A stretch of DNA of 59,994 bases from Purshia tridentata (lineage: Eukaryota > Streptophyta > Magnoliopsida > Rosales > Rosaceae): the NCBI GenBank assembly GCA_003254885.1, contig QANT01007091.1, positions 1 to 59,994 of the forward strand, written 5' to 3'. The position numbers and the translations under genes are program-made. Below the pieces are notes generated by a model. That model saw only the letters and a program-made list of their open reading frames with translations. It made no database searches and was not told the DNA's origin. Below are positions 12,301 through 24,497 of this stretch, in pieces; position 1 is the first letter of the stretch; each line of letters starts with the position of its first letter.

Positions 12301-15181
12301 TTCCAATTATTAATTCATGCAGATAATAGAGTGGAAAAGTGATGGTGGTGCAAACTTTGCGGGGGTCATTTGCTATTTCTTTGGGCTGTTGATTTGGGTG
12401 ACAACACTTCCTCCCGTGAGGAAGCGATATTTTGAGCTTTTTTACTATACCCATCAACTCTATATCATATTTGTCATCTTCTTGGCCTTGCATATTGGTG
12501 ACACCAATTTCAGCAAAGCTGCTGGAGGGATATTTCTTTTTATGCTTGATCGCTTTCTAAGATTCTGCCAGTCAAGAAAGACCGTCAACATAGTTTCAGC
12601 AACATGCTTTCCATGTGGAACTGTCAAATTGGTGCTTCCAAAACCTGAAAGTAAGATTAGCTCTTTGGGCATCTAAACTATTTGTATTTATTTATTTATA
12701 GGAACTCTAAAGTTTTTCCTCTTTGACAATGTAGACCTGCGCTACAATGCCCTTGGTTTCATATTCCTTCGAGTACGGAAAATAACTTCACTTCAATGGC
12801 ATCCTTTTAGCGTTTCATCTAGTCCCCTAGATGGTAAATATCATCTTTCAGTCCTCATAAAGGCTGTTGGGGACTGGACAACAAAGTTAAGAGAAACAGT
12901 CTCAAATTCTTCTGCAGAAGAATGTGAGATAGATATTCCTCGTGCTCCTGATTATCAGATTATGGCTTCTGTTGAAGGGCCTTACGGTCATGAATCACCA
13001 TACTACTTGAGGTATGCCCTTCTACTTTTCCTATTTCTAGCATGCATCTGAGAGTTAATGACATTCATGGTTCAAAAACAATTGAGATAGGTTGGTTTCT
13101 TTTGTAGAAAGTATTTTTAATATTTGCACTTCAGACCTGGACTGAAAGTACAATGTCGAGATTGATCCAAGAGGTTTTCTATATCATGGAACTTTGGCAC
13201 AACATTTTAGACTTACAATATATAATACGTTATCCATGTCCAAGGAAACTCTTGTACTTTCACCATACCAGGAATTCAGTAAAGTATAGATCTATTGCAG
13301 AAAGATAAATCACTAGTGTTGGCTGTCCTCTAACCACAATTGACAATTCAGGATAGAATTTTTGGGCCCCGACCTAAAAGCTTTCATCTATGAATAATTG
13401 GTTCTACAGCATGGTATTACGACCCTTTGTCTATATGCTGTTGGTCACTTCCTAGGAGATTAAAGTTTCAGGGCTATTGTACATTTAAAAATATATCTTA
13501 CTAGATTGCATTCCACACCTTTTTTAACGCTGAAGTGATTATTTTGTCCATTGCTTTTTATCTAAGATTCACTATCTCTTCATTAAGAGACTAACTTGGC
13601 ATATTTGTCGTCTTAGGTATGAAAGCCTTGTCTTGGTAGCAGGAGGCAGTGGGATCTCACCATTCTTAGCTATCCTGAGTGATATTCTCCATCGGACTAA
13701 GGCAAAAAAACCTTGTCTACCAAAATATGTCTTACTTGTTTGGGCTATCAAAAGCTCAAATGAGATTTCTCTCCTTTCTACAGTTGACATGGGGTCTATC
13801 AGCTCTGATACATTGAATATTGAAATCCAAACTTATGTCACACGTGAATCAGAACGTCCTGTGGTACGTCCAATATTACATTCATTCCTCCCTAGAAGAT
13901 ATTTAATTTATCCTTTTCATTATAACCGTAGCTTACTTTTCAGATCGGGCTGTTACTGCAGGAGGAGGGTAAGCTTCACAAGCCTACTTGCTCTTCTGTT
14001 TTCCCCATCTCCAAGGGAGGAAACATTTCAGTTTTGTTTGGCACGGGTGATAAGATATGGGCTGGAATTTATGTTATTTCATCTACAATTGGGTTTGTTA
14101 TTGCTTTGGGCTTGTTAGACATATGCTACATAAACCCTTTCAACATAACTTATTGGTGGTACAAAGGACTTTTGCTTCTTGCATGTATGATTATAAGTGT
14201 TCTTATATTTGGAGGTCTCACAATCGGTTTATGGCATCTTTGGGAAAGAAAGACCTCATTTCTGGAGGAAAGTGAGGAAATTGGGGAGAAGGCTGAGATA
14301 GTGCAGAGTAATGGAGGATTGGCAGACAAAGATTTATACCAGAGAACTCTTATCAGTTCAACCGTGATTCAGTATGGCCGCAGACCAGACTTCACAGGTG
14401 TGTTTTGCTTGCCTTTCTTATTAGTTTTGAAAAAGAAAAAGTACTTCAAAAAGAGATCTGGTTTTGTAATTCTGTAGAACTTATGAGCTATATGCATTTT
14501 AGCACTGGGATGAGAAAATAAATTATTGTTCTCCATTTCTCGGAGATTCGTCTGTTAGACTACCACTAGACTTTAATGAGAATGGAAAACATGAAGTGAG
14601 AAAGAGAGTGTAAGGAAGGAGATAATTTTCATTCTTGAGCATAATATTCTAGTGTTTACTGGCAATAAAGAATAAAAAACGCATATGTGACCCCATATAA
14701 AATCAGGAATCTCATTATTGATTTTTCAGGAATGGGATTTCTGGTGGGGGACTTGGGAATGGGAATCATTTCATCAGGAATAATTACTGTCTCACCATTT
14801 ACTTTGTAAATTAACAAATAAGTGAGAACTCTAATGCAATCTTAGCTGCAACCATTGGACCCCATAATTTTTAACCATTAGGTAAACAGTGTAATCAAAC
14901 CAACATCATCAATCTTAATCAACTAAAATAGTTGTTTTAAGTTGTGTCTATGTATATATTTTTGTATTTACGATTTAGGTTTTTTATCATCTTTGCTTTC
15001 TGCAGAAATTTTTGGATCATTATCACAACATTTGGGCCAAGTTGATGTTGGTGTGATTGTATGTGGTCCTACAACTATACAGTCAAGTGTTGCTAAAGAA
15101 TGCAGGTCCCAGAATCTTAGAAGAAGAAGAAGAAGCAATCTCCCAATCTTCCACTTCAACAGCCATAGTTTTGATTTGTAG
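9333..15181 (+). CDS. FRO6/7-like: Ferric reduction oxidase, FRO6/FRO7-like (copy B)
   Basis: Tandem paralogue of the gene at 1274-6482 with the same predicted reaction (NADPH to FAD to two haems to Fe(III)). Exons: 9333-9612, 9712-9817, 9922-10113, 10580-10814, 12323-12650, 12735-13011, 13617-13863, 13962-14397, 15006-15181; 2277 nt, 758 aa. Exons 2, 3, 5, 6 and 8 (106, 192, 328, 277, 436 nt) match copy A exactly in length; exon 7 is three codons shorter. Haem-ligand histidines H240/H254 and H315/H328, FAD site HPFSVSSS from H403, NADPH site GGSGISPF (482-489) and VCGPTT near the end are intact, so the protein should be active. The C-terminus carries a run of five arginines (LRRRRRSN) from an AGA codon run, where copy A has LRRQCDH. 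The ORF end [10 protein letters not shown] is shared with known FRO6/7 proteins. Intron 4 is 1.5 kb. Confidence 0.94.
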
Positions 15182-17631
15182 GGTGGTCATCAAATTCTGT
15201 TATTTTGACACTCTTTGCTTCATTGTCAATTTTTCCAATTTTCGGATCATTTTCCCAATATTTACGCTTGCATCTGGTAATTTATAAAATGAGCAATCTG
15301 TGTTAATACTGAATTAGGATTGTTCGTGCCTTGTCCCAAATGTAAATACTGTTACATAGGTTTAATTTGCTCTTCCGGGTGTTTAATATTATCATTTTCT
15401 TGAATATGAAAAGCTCTTCTAATCAAAGGCCATGGCTGATTGATTGACTTTTGATAGCAAGCCATTCTAGAATCATTCTTTTGAGTGTGACAAGTTTGTC
15501 ATATAATGTGATATAGTCTTTTCAAAATGGGAATAAAATGACTAGGATCCTCTACTAGATCTTCAAAAAGAAAATTAAAGGGTTAAGATGATACCACATC
15601 TACAACATTTATTCTTAGTAAAAGTATGTGAGAAAAACTAGATCAAATTTCATTTAAATTTATAAAATATTTCAATGTTACTTAATAGTCATTATGGGGA
15701 TATTTTTATTTTTTTTCCTCTAAAGATTAATGGGTTTTTACTTGTTAATCTCATGTATTTTGGAGTGTCAGAAAATACCAATTCCCCCATTCCGTTCTTT
15801 TTATTACTTAAGGACATAAAATTACGATATTGCTCTTGATTTGGTTAAAGGTTTACAAATAGGGTTTATGGTTTAGAATTGTGCTTATGGCTCAAAGTTT
15901 ATGCATTGGGATTGCTCAAAATCCAAAACCTAAACCTTAAGCTCTTTTGTTGCATAGCAGTTAAACACAAATCTGATGAAAATCTATGAATCTGTATGTA
16001 TATTTATTAATCTATTTATCATTTTTCTATTTGATCAATGGTGATTGAAATGAAATTATGAAAATGTGTGTTTAAGAATTCGTAATTGAAACATGGGCTT
16101 ACTTAAAGATTTAAACTACAAAAAACAAAGGCGATAGAAAAGGTTAGTGAAACATCAGCAACCAGCACACCATCATCAACCTGCTTATAGATTCATAAAA
16201 CTACAATTCAATGAACTCATATTGTGTGTGACCTTGTCACCTTGATTATTTAACTTTGTATATACAGATCAAAACCAAACATCAAGATTATTAAAGCTTC
16301 AAAAACTGCACGTATCATGATAACAATCCCACCTGCATGTATCATGCTTCCCACCAAGCTTGTGTGTAAGATTTAACTTCCATATTTGGTACCACATTCA
16401 CCAAAAAAATTTGCTCTGGTAAAAATTTTCATTTTATCATTTTTTGTTGGGTCAACATTTTCATTTTATCTTATGTTTATTCAGTTTTACTCTCTCTCTT
16501 CTAAATTAGAAAAAAGAAAAAAGTCAAAGCTTTTGATAAAAATCGAAATCATAATGTCTAATTAAGTGATTTTTTATAGGACTGTACTAGAGTGCCTTAG
16601 TCTGATATAGCAAAATTATTTTCCACATCATAATAATTATCATGATAACAATCCCACCTGCATGTATGATGCTTCCCACCAAGCTTGTGTGTAAGATTTA
16701 ACTTCCATATTTGGTACCACATTCACCAAAAAATATTTCTCTGGTAAAAATTTTCATTTTATCAATTTTTTTTTTTTCGGTCAACATTTTAATTTTGTCT
16801 TATGTTTATTCAGTTTTACTCTCTTTCTCTTCCAAATTAGAAAAAAGAAAAAAGTCAAAGCTTTTGATAAAAATTGAAATCATAATGTCTAATTAAGTGA
16901 TTTTTTATAGGACTGTTCTAGAGTGCCTTAGTTTGATATAGCAAAATTATTTTCCACATCATAATAATATTATAATTGTTAAAAACTATTCTACCCAACT
17001 TGAATCTAATAGCTGAAATTATTAAGAGATCTGCATTTTATCTTTTCCATGATTTTAAACCTTATATTTATGAATTATACAGATAAATTGCATAAGCATC
17101 TTCATATTTATGACTAAACTTGGAATGTAAAATGCAAAAGATGAATGCTCCCTACCCAAATAGCCTACAAAAGGATTTAAACCAGAAAGGATTCAAATTA
17201 TTAAACAGTTCCAATGGTTGAAACAGTTGAACAATTTCAATCAATAGTAACTAACAAAATTAGGATGAAAGAGATTCCAAATTATTGTACTCCTGTGTAT
17301 TGTGTTGTTTTATTCATTTTTTACATCTATATAACAAAAATACATCAGATTTATAGTTAGGGTTATAATTGTTCATATTTCACTAAGTTTTACTAAAAGT
17401 GTTCAGCATTTTCAATAAAACAAAAATAAGACACCAAATGCTCGATTCATTAAAAAATGGGCAACTTATTAGCCATTTCTGTTTGTTGGCCCATATTATG
17501 CATTATACATTGAAAATAGAATATTTTGAAAGGATCGTATAATTGTCTCTACACTTGAGTTCAATTTTCCCTTTCTTCCACAAAAAAAAGAAAAAAAAAA
17601 AAAACTCTACCAACCACAATAGATAAGTACA
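15182..17631. other. Intergenic DNA, no gene found
   Basis: AT-rich flank downstream of FRO-B. The only clear structure is the tandem duplication at 16315-16966. Open frames here are short and have no recognisable motif. Confidence 0.6.
16315..16966. repeat. Tandem duplication, unit ~325 bp
   Basis: Both units begin with TCATGATAACAATCCCACC (16315 and 16640) and run in parallel through shared landmarks (CCACCAAGCTTGTGTGTAAG, GGTACCACATTCACC, AAAGTCAAAGC, TTTTCCACATCATAATAAT). Only scattered substitutions and small poly-T length changes separate them, so the duplication is fairly recent. No coding potential or known element ends are seen. Confidence 0.85.
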
Positions 17632-18541
17632 AAAGAATTAGGGTTAAATATGTTTTTAGTCCTTGTGTTTTACTTCAAAAATAAATTTGGCCCTCGTGGT
17701 TTCAAAATTCTGATTTTAGTCCTTGGGTTTTACTCTAAAAACAAATTTGGTCCTCGTAATTTCAAAATTTCAGTTTTGGTCCTTGGGTTTTTGTCCATCT
17801 CTAATTTTGATCCTTGGGTTTTTGTCCATTTGCAATTTTCATCCTTAAATATTTATATATGTTTTTTTTACCTTTTTTAAATAGAATTTTTTTAAAAAAG
17901 AAATTATTCTTCCTACAAAAGAATTAGTGGGAGTAAATGAGTTGCTAAAAATAAGGAGGGGTGTGATTTTTTATTTCATTTTATTTTTCAATTCTAATTA
18001 TTCTGTTTTATTATTTTACTCTCAAAATATTAAGTTGTTTGATTTTAATCTTTTAATTAACACAAGGCAATGTTGAATTTTTGAATGTTTAACCTTCCTC
18101 TTCATTCTCCCATTATATATACTAGTCTCTTGTCACGAGTGGTACACGTTTTCTAAATATTTAATTAAAAATTTTAATAATTTATTTGTCTTAAAATAAT
18201 AGTTGTGTGGAAGTAAGTTGCTAAAAATAAGGGTGTAATACTATTTTTTTTTAATTTTAATTATTCTATTTTACATTTTTGTCTTTTATTAATAAATAAT
18301 ATTATGAATACCTATTTTTTAAGTAGAGTATTTTTGAAATTCATCAATTTAACCATTTCACTCTTCTTTTGACTTTATATATATAGATAAATACATGTAA
18401 TTTGCAAAATACCACTGAAGGACCAAAATTGTTAATGAACGAAAACCCAAGGATCAAAATTAGAATTTTGAAACCACAAGGACCAAATTTGTTTTTCGTG
18501 TAAAACACAAGAACCAAAAATGTAATTAACCCAAAGAATTA
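17632..18541 (+). mobile_element. MULE-type MITE, copy 1, with 9-bp target duplication
   Basis: Element 17641-18532 has inverted ends (GGGTTAAATATGTTTTTAGT on the left; the right end TGTAATTAACCC is its diverged reverse complement). It is flanked by the perfect 9-bp direct repeat AAAGAATTA (17632-17640 and 18533-18541), the signature of Mutator-like insertion. The terminal regions hold repeated phrases of the type TTGGTCCTTGGGTTTT. It has no transposase. A reverse-orientation copy is at 24498-25481 and an internal fragment at ~33170-34085. Confidence 0.8.
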
Positions 18542-18787
18542 TTACCAAAAATGAAAGCCCAACAACTTCGTGACCAAAATTGTCATTTACCCAAAAATTC
18601 TTGGCCTTTTATTTTTTATTTTTAATTCTAAATGAAAAGATGCAGATGGGTTACCCAATGTGGACGCGTAGAAAAGGGAATTCGATCTAACGTTACTTTT
18701 AGTTCGACCCCAAAAAAACAATGTACCGTTAGTTGGGTTGGGTGGAAACTGGGTGCTACAGAAACTGGGTGTACATAGTAGACTCGA

Positions 18788-19421
18788 TAGGGGTGCATAA
18801 ATATACCGAAAATTTACTTATCGATCCGATTCGATCTGCAATTTGTGGATATTGTACCGATTTAATCCGATCCGCAATTTGTGGATCGGATATGGATATC
18901 AATATTGAAAACCACGGATATATGCAATCCGATCCGCAAATTATATATATTAAATTTTTATATAGTTTATATATGTTTGTATATATTTAATTTCTATTAT
19001 AGAGTAAATCAAAGCCCCTATTATAGTTTATAATATCATATAGTTCATAAACTATCTATGTTACTATATAATTTAAGTTTAGGGTATTTTAAATTAGTTT
19101 AACAATAAAATTTATTATAAAAATTATACATATATTATATATAGTATATAATTTATGACTACTAGAAAGTAAGAATTTGTTATATTTGAGGCTTGTCTTA
19201 ATTTCTGAATTTTATATTGTGTACCTACTGAATTAATTTGAGGAATAATTTTTATGTTGTGTACTTGCTAAATAATTTTTATGTTATTATTTGGATATTA
19301 TCCGTCATCCGATCCGATTCGATCCGATTTTGTGGATATCCGAACTTGTAGATATCCGAATTTATGGATCGGATATGAATAATAATTTATGGATCAGATA
19401 ACCGATTCGTGTGCACTCCTA
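18788..19421. mobile_element. hAT-like MITE
   Basis: Ends TAGGGGTGCA and TGCACTCCTA are inverted copies of each other with one mismatch. The interior is rich in CCGATCCGATTCGATC and GGATATC words arranged in both directions. The flanking octamers (AGACTCGA and GGAGATGT) do not match, so the target duplication has decayed or an end is mis-set. The terminal sequence resembles the two hAT-like elements at 50587 and 53607. Confidence 0.6.
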
Positions 19422-19915
19422 GGAGATGTGAAGTGCAAAGCAAGGCAGTTTGGTTCTCAACCAATTAATGTGCGCGCGTGTGACAGTGTAAGTGTGAATC
19501 AGTGACTTGTGATTCGGGCAAAAATTAGACAGAGTGTCGTTGTCGGTAGCGGAGTGGTCACTTGTCATCAACCAAATTAAAAAATAAAAATAATTAGGAA
19601 AAAAATAAAAAGAAAAAGAATAGGAAGCCACATGGTGATTAATATGATAATATCTAATACAAATATAGAATACAACTGTAATCTGTCTGTGATTGTGAAG
19701 AGAAAACAAGATCAGCACCGTCACCCTCCAATTATTTGGATGATAAGCAAAATCAAAGTCCAAGTTGAGTCCTCATCATAATCCCCCAACCAAGTCCACA
19801 TTTCTCCATTTCCAACTACTCGCTTTTTCTGCAAATTAAAGCCAATTGCTTTGCTTCTCGTCTCTCAGATCTGAGCATCTGACTGTCGGTGGAGGACTGT
19901 TGAGCTCAAACCACA

Positions 19916-22900
19916 ATGTACGGTCGGGATCCATGGGGTGGCCCACTGGAGATAAACACGGCCGATTCTGCCACCGACGACGACCGCAGCAGGAACCTGC
20001 AGGACTTGGACCGGGCCGCGCTGTCTGGGTCTCGCCCGCTCGACGAGACCCAGCAGAGCTGGCTGCTGGGTCCCTCCGGCGAGCAGAAGAAGAAGAAGTA
20101 CGTTGATCTTGGATGCATCATCGTCAGCCGCAAGATCTTTATCTGGACCGTCGGCACGCTCCTTGCCTCCGCTTTTCTCGCCGGTATAATCGTCCTCATC
20201 GTCAAGACTGTTCCCCGCCACCACAAAGCCCACCCTCCGCCGGACAACTACACTATCGCTCTCCACAAAGCTCTAATGTTCTTCAACGCCCAGAAATGTA
20301 AGTTTTTTTTTTTTTTTTGGGTTAATTGTTGAACTAAATGAAGGTGGTGTATTCAATTCGATTCATGATTTGATATAATATGAACAGCCGGGAAGCTCCC
20401 GAAGCATAACAATGTGTCTTGGAGGGGGAACTCGTGTTTGAAGGATGGGAACGATCCGTCGACGACTTTTAAAGATCTGGTAGGTGGGTTTTACGATGCT
20501 GGAGATGCCATCAAGTTCAACTTTCCTCAGTCATTCGCCATGACCATGCTCAGCTGGAGTGTCATTGAGTACAGCGCCAAATACGAAGCTGCTGGGGAGC
20601 TCGCACATGTCAAAGACCTCATCAAATGGGGATCCGATTACTTTCTCAAGACCTTCAACCACACTGCTGATTCCATCGACAAGCTTGTTGCTCAGGTACA
20701 CTCCAATCCAATCCATTCAGTTCCACTGTTTTTAATTTTATATTGTATTTTCCTTCCTTAATTTACCGATCAAGAGTCCGTTTTGGGTAATAGAAAGGTG
20801 AACCTGTCAATATCTAAGGCAAAAATAAAAAATAAAAATCGCATACTATGCGGTGGCTGCATCGTAGAATTTTCCACCCATCAATTCTCTCCTTGACTCC
20901 AGACCATCCAATTCCACTACTCGCCTCCTTTTCCTAATTTTTAAATTTAATTTGTGTCTTCCCAAAGTTCACAAAGTTGCTCAAATGAGGAAAAATTTTG
21001 GAAATCTCGTGGGGACGATGTATAATTATCGATAATTGCACTTGGATAGAATTCGTAAGTGCTGGAATTAATAACCCATTGAATCATTGTATTGATTCCA
21101 ACAGTTGAGTGTAATAAGTGCTCAGTAGTGCTCAAATTTTTCACTTAGATGAGCAACACTCTGTATTTACCTTTCTTAATTTACCCATCAATTCCTCTCA
21201 TTGGCTTTTTCTTTCTAATTTGCTAATTTCGTATTAATTTTGACAGGTTGGGACAGGGGATACTTCTGGAGGAAGTACTACTCCGAACGATCATTATTGC
21301 TGGATGCGTCCTGAGGATATTGATTACCCACGTCCTGTGACCGAATGCCACAGTTGCTCTGATCTTGCTGCAGAAATGGCTGCAGCTCTGGCTTCTGCAT
21401 CCATTGTTTTCAAGGACAACAAGGCCTACTCGCAGAAACTCGTCCATGGTGCCAAAACACTCTTCAGGTTTTCTAGGGACCAAAGAGGCAGATACAGTGC
21501 CCGTGGTTCGGAAGCAGCAATATTCTATAATTCCACCAGTTACTGGGATGAATTCGTGTGGGGTGGAGCTTGGTTGTACTATGCTACCGGCAATAACTCT
21601 TATCTTCAGCTTGCAACAACCCCCGGTCTTGCCAAACATGCCGGTGCTTTCTGGGGTGGTCCTGATTATGGAGTATTGAGCTGGGACAACAAGCTTGCTG
21701 GTGCTCAGGTATATATGCTAACACAGTCTGTGGTGCTCATGTTTTGATATCATTCCTGAACTACTATTTCTATAAGCCATATGTTCGGATATTACTATAG
21801 TACTGTCTTGAATTAGTTCTATCTTCATTAATCTGGTTTAATCCGTAGTAATTTCTAACCATCTGACCCTTTTCTTTTGTTCTTCTATAGCTAATGTTGG
21901 ATTACATTTGGGTTATGGTTCTCACAAATTCACAATTTTAATTACTTGGTATCTTTGAATGCCATCATGATCTTGATATTTTTTTTTCTTTGACTAGGTG
22001 CTTCTGAGCCGTTTGAGGTTATTCTTGAGCCCCGGGTATCCATATGAAGAAATTTTGAGGACATTTCATAACCAGACTAGTATAATCATGTGTTCATACC
22101 TGCCAATTTTCACATCATTTAACAGAACCAAAGGTATGAGACTTGTTTCCTACTCCATTAAATTTTGTTTCCGTACTGGCCTTAGTTGACAACTTTGTGT
22201 CGAACAAGTGGATTCACGTATGTATGAGACTCCAGTCTTACATCTTAGTGCTGTTGCAGGGGGCTTGATCGAGTTGAATCACGGAAGGCCGCAGCCTCTT
22301 CAATATGTAGTCAATGCAGCCTTCTTAGCTACCCTGTACAGTGATTATCTTGATGCTGCCGATACACCTGGGTGGTATTGTGGACCAAACTTTTATTCTA
22401 CTGATGTCTTGCGTGAATTTGCTAAAACCCAGGTATGCAATACTTGGTTTTCCTTCTTTCTTTATCATTTTTAATTGATAAGGCTGCATGATTATGGGGG
22501 CTCCTGCTCCTGCATATGTAAAAGAGACTTGTGTTGAGATATGATGCCAATAACATATTCTTCTACTGCTTTGGCAGATTGATTACATCCTTGGCAAAAA
22601 TCCTCGGAAAATGAGCTATGTCGTGGGTTTTGGTAATCATTACCCAAAACATGTACACCACAGAGGTGCATCTATTCCTAAAAACAAGGTCAAATACAAT
22701 TGTAAAGGAGGATGGAAATGGAGGGACACGTCAAAAGCAAACCCAAATACAATTGAAGGTGCCATGGTTGCTGGCCCTGACAAACACGATGGTTTCCGTG
22801 ACGTTCGTACTAATTACAATTACACAGAGCCGACTATTGCAGGAAATGCAGGTTTAGTAGCAGCACTTGTTGCTCTTTCAGGAGAAAAAAGTGTTGGGAT

Positions 22901-22979
22901 TGACAAAAATACCATCTTCTCTGCGGTTCCCCCAATGTTTCCAACTCCACCACCGCCTCCAGCACCCTGGAAACCATGA
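19916..22979 (+). CDS. KOR1: KORRIGAN-type membrane-anchored endo-1,4-beta-glucanase (GH9)
   Basis: Cleaves internal beta-1,4-glucan bonds and is known to work with the cellulose synthase complex at the plasma membrane and in Golgi/endosomes. Six exons, all GT-AG: 19916-20297, 20388-20695, 21247-21708, 21998-22133, 22260-22432, 22578-22979; 1863 nt, 620 aa, practically the length of Arabidopsis KOR1. It is a type II membrane protein: cytosolic tail with dileucine (50-51, SWLLGP) and YVDL (62-65) sorting signals, then one membrane helix at about 74-96. The GH9 domain shows DAGD (164-167, catalytic Asp), the His-containing stretch [10 protein letters not shown] (508-517) and [19 protein letters not shown] (560-578) with catalytic D562 and E571. 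It ends in a proline-rich tail typical of the family. N-glycosylation sequons (for example NYT at 111) are frequent, as expected. The leader is CT-rich; no clear TATA box is seen. Confidence 0.97.
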
Positions 22980-24020
22980 GATGCAAAAGTGGTCCCTGTA
23001 GTTTTATGTATGTTGTGTGACTTGGCTTAGATGATTTTGCTGCAGTGGTAGACTTTGAAGCTATAATTTTGGCCAAGAGACTTGAAGCTTAAATATCCTT
23101 GACCATGAACAGTAACTGAGTAACATGAAGATAAAGAGATGGTTGTAATGAAGAAAGTAATGGACAGACTTTGAGGGGATTATTGGGCTGGGGACAAATC
23201 GGGTGCTCAGACTAGCTCCACGATTTGATAAATGTCACTTTTTGATTTGATTTTGTGATATATACAGTATATATGTATGAATGAATCATGTATTCTTTGA
23301 AACTTGGGAAGTGAACAGTTTGATATTGGTTCCACAATAATTTTAAGTTTAGATTTCCTTGATGGTTCTAGAGTGTTTTTTACCCCTTCTCTCTAATGAG
23401 GTGCAATTGGTTTCTCGCTGCTCCTCTGATTCCTATCCCATCATTGGGTCTTTGCATGCTTGTCATACTGCTTACAACAAAGAAGCCTCTTACCAAGACC
23501 CAAAAATAAAAGAAAAAAATTAGAAAACCCACTCTAGAGGTGGGTGCGTGCCCTTCCGTGTGTTTGATTTGGTCACTTAGTATTCTCTGACTGCAAGGCT
23601 AAGTGCTTTTCGTTATCCTTATTTTTCTGGTAGCTGCAGACTTTTAAGGAACAGTGAAATACATGTTGAATATGGCTTTTCATGGCTGTTTCTACATGTT
23701 GGCTTTCTAGGCGTAGTAGCTTTATCACCAGGTTATGGAATGAATCGCAAATGTCCACATTCACTCTAAATTCTGTACGTTACTTGAAATGCAAGGCTTC
23801 AATCTAATTTGGTTTTTCCCTTTTATTTACTTTATTCTCTTCTTTTTCCTTTGCTTTGGAATATGGTATTCTTTGCCCCCAAAAATTATTACATCTTTTA
23901 CGTATTCCAAGTTAACAATCAGTTAATGACAACATTCATTTATTGCGTCCCAACTTAAACATTCTCAAAGCAATATTTTGTTTTGTGGATTGATCATATT
24001 GCTCATTTTGGTGTGAAGAC
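22980..24020. other. KOR 3' flank and intergenic DNA
   Basis: The 3' untranslated region of the KOR gene probably covers the first 250-300 bases. The remainder is T-rich unique-looking DNA with no exon that I can identify until the MLO fragment. Confidence 0.5.
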
Positions 24021-24140
24021 ATGGCTGAAGAACTCAGCGGCTCTCTAGAGTATACCTCAACATGGATAGTTGCAGTTGTTTGCTTTGTCATTGTTCTGCT
24101 ATCTCTTTTGGCCGAGCGTGGTCTGCATAAGCTTGGAAAG
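24021..24140 (+). pseudogene. MLO (fragment): MLO first exon, rest of gene missing
   Basis: Forty codons from an ATG to a good splice donor (AAG|GTATCA at 24141): MAEELSGSLEYTSTWIVAVV continuing into a hydrophobic segment and LLAERGLHKLGK. This is the characteristic N-terminus of MLO seven-helix proteins: an extracellular TxTW motif followed by the first membrane helix. In the family the next exon should continue with a conserved KPLxEAL...LMLLGF block; nothing like it is found in the next 360 bases, before the MITE, or between the MITE and the FAR gene at 26084. The reading frame itself is intact. It is best read as a truncated gene, though exon 2 could in principle lie elsewhere after a rearrangement. 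Confidence 0.75.
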
Positions 24141-24497
24141 GTATCAAAACATTGTGCCTCTCTAATATCATAGCTGCAATTGTTCTAAAACTCACCTCTT
24201 CAATTTGCTTGGTTTTTTTTTTTCATCCATTTTCCAAAAATCCGAGCCTTTTTCTCTCTTTTTGTTCATAAATTTTTTGCTTCAAAGTCAGCCACAGCTG
24301 GACATGTTAAACTTCGATAGGTATTGGCAGCTTCGAAGGATAAAGCACAAAAGTACTGGGTCATTGGGATATGCCAAAGAAGTAACAAAACTATGATAAC
24401 TTAAATAGAACTTCCGTTATCCAAAGTGGTGGATTGGCTTCTTTGGTACTTGGAGAAAAATAAACTTTTGTAGTCATTTCCTCAATAATAAATAATA
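24141..24497. other. Former MLO intron or unrelated flank
   Basis: No MLO exon 2 is visible. A 63-codon frame at 24205-24396 contains LNFDRYWQLRRIKHKSTGSL, which I cannot assign; it lacks MLO motifs and is probably chance. Confidence 0.4.

Noticed and set aside
19865..20266. Two minus-strand frames of 113 and 133 codons
   Set aside because: They are shadows on the opposite strand of KOR exon 1, whose plus-strand frame is unmistakable.
24205..24396. 63-codon frame after the MLO fragment as MLO exon 2
   Set aside because: It shares no MLO motif, and the first exon should be followed by the KPLxEAL...LMLLGF block, which is not there.
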